Origin: Spirochaetaceae bacterium
Lineage (GTDB): Bacteria > Spirochaetota > Spirochaetia > SZUA-6 > Bin103
Reading direction: 5' to 3'
DNA length: 17,383 nucleotides
Assembly: GCA_028818385.1 (NCBI GenBank)
Contig: JAPPNY010000165.1
Coordinates: 1 to 17,383 of the forward strand
The notes below the pieces were generated by a model, which did not search any database, had not been told where the DNA came from, and saw nothing but the letters and a program-made list of their open reading frames with translations. Made by a program: the position numbers and the translations under genes. Shown here in pieces: positions 14,465 to 17,383 of the stretch (positions within the stretch are counted from its first letter, which is position 1; every line of letters begins with the position of its first letter).

Positions 14465-15330
14465 GTGAGGTCGTCAAACTGGTCGTCCGTCGGTCCCGAG
14501 CGCTGGTCGAGTACGCCGCGGCGGTGCTGCGCCTGTGGCACGACATCGTGGGACGAAAGCTCTACCTCACCGGCGGCATCGGAGCGCGCCCTGAGATCGA
14601 GGGCTTCGGAGAACCCTACGAGCTTCCAATGACAGCGCCTACGCGGAAACCTGCGCTTCCATCGCGCTGGTCCTGTGGGCGCGCCGACTCTTCCTCCTGA
14701 CCGGCAGCGCCGATCACTACGACGTGCTGGAGCGAACGCTCTACAACGGACTGCTCGCGGGGGTCGCGCTCGGCGGCGCCGAGTTCTTCTACGCGAATCC
14801 GCTCGAAGCCGACGGCGTGACCGGCTTCAACATCGGCTCGGCAGAACGCCAGCCGTGGTTCGAGTGCTCCTGCTGCCCCACCAACGTGGCCCGCTTCATC
14901 AGCACGGTGGGCTCCTACATCTTCGCCACGAGCGAAGAGTGCGTGTACGTGAATCTCTACATTCCTTGCGAAGCAACCGTCGCGGTTGCCGGGGCGGAGT
15001 TGCAGCTCCGCCTCGCCACGGAGTACCCCTGGAACGGCAGCGTTTCGCTCACGGTCCAGGCGGAGGTCCCGGTTCGGGCGACCGTCCGGCTCAGGCTGCC
15101 GGGATGGACACGAGGGCGGCCGGTCCCCTCGGACCTCTACCGGTACCGCGACGCCAACGCCGATCGTCTCGAGGTCGCCGTCAACGGTGATGCGGTCACT
15201 CCGCCGGTCACCGCTCGGCGGCATCACAGTCCTGACGAACGGCGCGCTGACCGCGGTGCCCTACTTCGCCTGGGGGCATCGCGGGACCGGGAGCATGGCG
15301 GTGTGGCTGCGGGAGGCGGCGAGTCGATGC
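14465..15330 (+). pseudogene. GH127 beta-L-arabinofuranosidase pseudogene
   Basis: The stretch encodes the middle and C-terminal portion of a GH127 (HypBA1/DUF1680-like) enzyme, about 285 of the usual 600-650 residues. In the first frame: LWHDIVGRKLYLTGGIGA then EGFGEPYELP. One base is missing at about 14629, where LPND would be coded, and the next frame continues DSAYAETCASIALV, then LYNGLLAGVAL, FFYANPLEA, ECSCCPTNVARFIS and VNLYIP. A second shift of +1 falls between 15205 and 15219, after which GGITVLTNGALTAVPYFAWGHRG-GSMAVWLRE completes the C-terminus. The Zn2+ site of the family (Glu and Cys of ETC, Cys-Cys of CCP, where the first Cys is the nucleophile) is still present. The N-terminal half is absent, so it is nonfunctional even if one frameshift were an assembly error. 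Confidence 0.85.
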
Positions 15331-15365
15331 GATGTTGGACGTGACTTCATCGTGACTGATGGAGG

Positions 15366-15494
15366 ATGCTGGCTGCCGAGGACGCGCATTTCCAAAGCAA
15401 GGCCCAGGCACGGGCGCATGCAGCCGATCAGGCGGATGCGGCGATCGACGAGCTCCCGTGGTTCGACGGTGGTGGCAGTGGCGGCGGGGAGTAG
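15366..15494 (+). CDS. Doubtful small ORF, 42 aa
   Basis: An ATG preceded directly by GGAGG (no spacing) opens a 42-codon frame ending TAG. The product is alanine-rich and charged, with a terminal IDELPWFDGGGSGGGE acidic-aromatic/glycine tail. I do not recognise it. It follows the GH127 pseudogene and could be the tail of another broken gene or non-coding sequence. Low confidence. Confidence 0.2.
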   Translation: MLAAEDAHFQSKAQARAHAADQADAAIDELPWFDGGGSGGGE

Positions 15495-15633
15495 CCCTCA
15501 CCTCACGCACAGTTTGCTGAAACTGACCCAGTACCCCCGACCGACCCTCCCCCCCTGTTGCCTCAACTAAGAATCGTACCGTAGCGAGATCGTGCCTCAC
15601 GAAGGAATCTAACCGAACGGAGGCAGCGGTAAA

Positions 15634-15658
15634 GGGGGTGGGGGCGCGGGGGAGGGGG
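15634..15658 (+). other. Strong G-quadruplex-forming motif
   Basis: Four runs of exactly five G (15634-15638, 15640-15644, 15648-15652, 15654-15658) are separated by loops of 1, 3 and 1 nt. Short loops and long runs predict a very stable quadruplex. It lies in the non-coding spacer, 19 bp before a perfect DnaA box. Confidence 0.85.
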
Positions 15659-15676
15659 CGTCGGCGCCTGTGCATA

Positions 15677-15685
15677 TGTGGATAA
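15677..15685 (-). promoter_or_regulatory. Perfect DnaA-box 9-mer (TTATCCACA on the minus strand)
   Basis: TGTGGATAA on the plus strand is the exact reverse complement of the consensus DnaA box. An AT-rich 9-mer is not expected often in such GC-rich DNA. Only this one copy was noticed, so it is not by itself an origin. Confidence 0.4.
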
Positions 15686-16087
15686 GTTCTGCTGCCGGTG
15701 TGGCTGGCGGCCACCACGCTCCCATCGGGCGGCATCCGGCCGCGATCCCGTTGCCGAGTCCTGCCGATGCTCCGGGCCGGACCCCCTGGACGGCAGCGCA
15801 GCGGACGGGCATCGCCGATCGGCGGCGGCGGCCATGCACAGCGAATCGGTCATCTGCGGACCGGCCGGGCAGGTGAGGCGCCTCGTGCCGGCTCATTGAG
15901 GTGGTGGTCGCTGACCGCGGCGGCGCTGGCGCCGCGTGAGCAAGTGGCATCATCGGGGGGTATCAGGACACCACCTCGACTCTGAAAACGCCGTGAGGGC
16001 AATCCTCGCGCGTCGATTTCACCGATCACGGCCCGCTGAGGCCGAGCGACCCCCAGACCGGTCCGATCCGCCGTTCGGCGCCAACGC

Positions 16088-17320
16088 TCATCGGTTGCTC
16101 GGCCGTGCCGGGGGCGGTGTCTTGTCGGCATGCGCCCGCAGCAGGTGATCGGTCGACCGGGTCAGCTCGCGCTTGAGAGCCACCGGGTTCAGCGTCGCGT
16201 ACTGCCGCTTGAGCCGCGCCTTCACCACGGCGTCCACCGCCGGGGATTGCAGCATGCGCTGATACGGTGTCTGGGGCTGGTCATGGACGCGGCGCACCTT
16301 GGAGCCGCAGCGGGTCTTCTTGATCAGCTTCACCGAGGGGTAGAAGAAGTTGACCAGGAGGCCGAGCGTGCCGTAGACCGCGTTGAGAGCGGCCAGCTCC
16401 TCGTCGGTGTCGTGGCGCAGGTAGCCGACCGCGCGGCGCACGACGTGGCCGTTCTTCTGCTCGACGTAGCAGGTGTCGTTCTTGCGGTACGGGCGCCCGC
16501 GCGTGAAGGTGATCTGATGCTCGTGGCAGAAGCCGACCAGGTGGTGGTTGATGAATTCGCTGCCGTTGTCGGTGTCGATGCCCTTGAGCGGGATCGGCAG
16601 CGTGCGGCGGGCGTCCTTGAGGGCCGCGTGCGTCCAACGCTGCGCCTTGTTCTTCAGCCCGTGCAGCTCGACCCAGCCGGTGTCGACGTCGGTGAGGGTC
16701 ATCGTCTGGCAGAACTCGCCGGAGGCGTCGCCGCCGTCGTGGGCCACCAAGTCGATCTCGAAGAACCCCGGCTGCTGTTCGTTCCAGTCGGCGAAAGTGC
16801 GGATCGGGATCTGGTGCTTGAGCAGCGTGCCCGGTTTGGTGTGCGAGCGACCCTTCCAGCGCAACCGCTGCCGCTCGGGCTGCAGAAGCCGGTCGATGGT
16901 GGCGGCGCTGATGCTCAGCAACTTGGCGCGGACCTCGGCGCTGAGCGGGATCTCGCCGAACGAGTCGAGGACCGGCAGCATGGTGCGCAGCACGACCACC
17001 AGGCGCTTGCCGCACATGAAGTCGAACACGTACCAGATCTGCGTGAGGGCCTTGAGCACCTCCTGGTCGTAGCGGCGCGGTCGCGCGCGGGGCTTGGGGC
17101 GCCGGGGGCGGCCGACCACGAGCTTGACCAACTGTCCGTCGATGCGCACCACGCGGGTGCGCCCCCAGGAGTTCAGCAGTTGGATCGCGTACTTGCGTGT
17201 GTAGCCGGTGGCCTCGACGAACTCGCCGAGGATGACCGTCTTGTCCTTCCTGGCGGCGCTGCGGTACCGCCGCGCCACCTGCTCCGTGAGTGCCCTGCGC
17301 TCACCCATCGTCAGCCCCAT
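16088..17320 (-). CDS. DDE transposase with integrase core (rve-type)
   Basis: The 410-aa protein would catalyse strand transfer of its insertion sequence. Residues 1-55 form a helix-turn-helix region (ERRALTEQVARRYRSAARKDKTVILGEFVEATGYTRKYAI). A basic, Arg/Pro-rich linker (69-84) and a second helical region follow. The RNase H-like core has Asp190 in FFEIDLVAHDGG, Asp251 in GIDTDNGSEF and Glu287 in TCYVEQKNG, with exactly 35 residues between the last two, the D-35-E spacing of IS3/IS481-like and retroviral integrases. YRKND-C and a basic C-terminus complete the pattern. All catalytic residues are present and the frame is uninterrupted, so it may be active. A GGAGGAGG lies 10 nt upstream of the ATG. 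I cannot assign the IS family confidently or find terminal inverted repeats; the right end may lie beyond the window. Confidence 0.9.
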   Translation of the reverse strand: MGLTMGERRALTEQVARRYRSAARKDKTVILGEFVEATGYTRKYAIQLLNSWGRTRVVRIDGQLVKLVVGRPRRPKPRARPRRYDQEVLKALTQIWYVFDFMCGKRLVVVLRTMLPVLDSFGEIPLSAEVRAKLLSISAATIDRLLQPERQRLRWKGRSHTKPGTLLKHQIPIRTFADWNEQQPGFFEIDLVAHDGGDASGEFCQTMTLTDVDTGWVELHGLKNKAQRWTHAALKDARRTLPIPLKGIDTDNGSEFINHHLVGFCHEHQITFTRGRPYRKNDTCYVEQKNGHVVRRAVGYLRHDTDEELAALNAVYGTLGLLVNFFYPSVKLIKKTRCGSKVRRVHDQPQTPYQRMLQSPAVDAVVKARLKRQYATLNPVALKRELTRSTDHLLRAHADKTPPPARPSNR

Positions 17321-17383
17321 CTCCTCGGAACCTCCTCCGCGGTGTGCGAAGGGCTCCGGACCGGACCGTGAGGTCCAGTCGCT
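16088..17383 (-). mobile_element. Insertion sequence, ends not determined
   Basis: The transposase gene implies an insertion sequence spanning at least 16088-17320. No convincing terminal inverted repeats or target-site duplication were found: the left end could lie anywhere in 15950-16087 and the right end may be outside the window. The coordinates given are a minimum guess. Confidence 0.5.

Larger units (their letters stand above)
15495..16087. other. Non-coding spacer between pseudogene and transposase
   Basis: About 590 bases with no gene I can support: the open frames on both strands lack recognisable domains. It begins with C-rich sequence (15533-15557), then holds a G-quadruplex motif and a DnaA-box 9-mer (separate entries). 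A 9-bp inverted repeat (15898-15906 GAGGTGGTG, 15969-15977 CACCACCTC) lies near the transposase side but is too short to call an IS end. Confidence 0.6.

Noticed and set aside
15898..15977. A 9-bp inverted repeat (GAGGTGGTG / CACCACCTC) near the transposase as an IS end or terminator
   Set aside because: The arms are 62 bp apart, the flanks do not extend the match, and no matching end is found on the other side of the transposase.
15988..17374. CCGTGAGG present on both sides of the transposase (about 15991 and 17367)
   Set aside because: Only 8 bp, in direct orientation, and not at plausible element ends; too short to call a target duplication in GC-rich DNA.

Overview
The window is high-GC bacterial DNA, roughly two thirds G+C by eye, with tightly packed genes in the core regions. 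The organism is probably a diderm: it encodes a lipoprotein-type S8 protease with an autotransporter-like C-terminal region ending in an aromatic residue. I cannot fix the phylum. The mix of an LDH-like malate dehydrogenase, class II fumarase, uncharacterised glycosidases, a sialidase-like protein, GNAT and PIN genes and a D-35-E transposase resembles large environmental or host-associated genomes. The N-terminal region of the transposase resembles those seen in spirochaetes among others, which is weak evidence only.

Layout. (1) 1-2355, all on the minus strand, is a small accessory block: two paralogous GNAT acetyltransferases flank a 141-aa protein of unknown function and a PIN-toxin/small-partner pair in toxin-first order. 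(2) 2393-4760, minus strand, holds mdh and fumC one nucleotide apart, two consecutive steps of the TCA cycle. (3) 4896-9643, plus strand, holds a subtilisin-like lipoprotein protease followed five nucleotides later by a large uncharacterised TIM-barrel glycosidase. (4) 9709-12662, plus strand, is a compact folate/pterin operon: folE, a folB-folP fusion with a divergent DHPS half, folK, and an SDR with the TGxxxRxG pteridine-reductase signature. Two of its three junctions are GTGA start/stop overlaps.

(5) 12729-15330 is a decaying glycan-degradation patch. An intact sialidase-like gene (minus) has a fragment of a second copy, carrying an in-frame stop, fused to its 3' end. Divergent from it is a GH127 beta-L-arabinofuranosidase pseudogene (plus), N-terminally truncated with two opposite frameshifts, whose catalytic residues remain readable. 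(6) 15495-16087 is non-coding as far as I can see, with a very strong G-quadruplex motif and a perfect DnaA-box 9-mer. (7) 16088-17320, minus, is an intact DDE transposase of the integrase-core type.

The most distinctive content is the folate operon, where the FolB-FolP fusion lacks several canonical DHPS motifs and a FolM/PTR1-like reductase may stand in for DHFR, and two 18-bp in-frame tandem duplications in unrelated genes (PIN toxin and folB). I found no CRISPR array, tRNA or rRNA, and no clearly new multi-gene system. The block at 1-2355 is the closest thing to an undescribed module.
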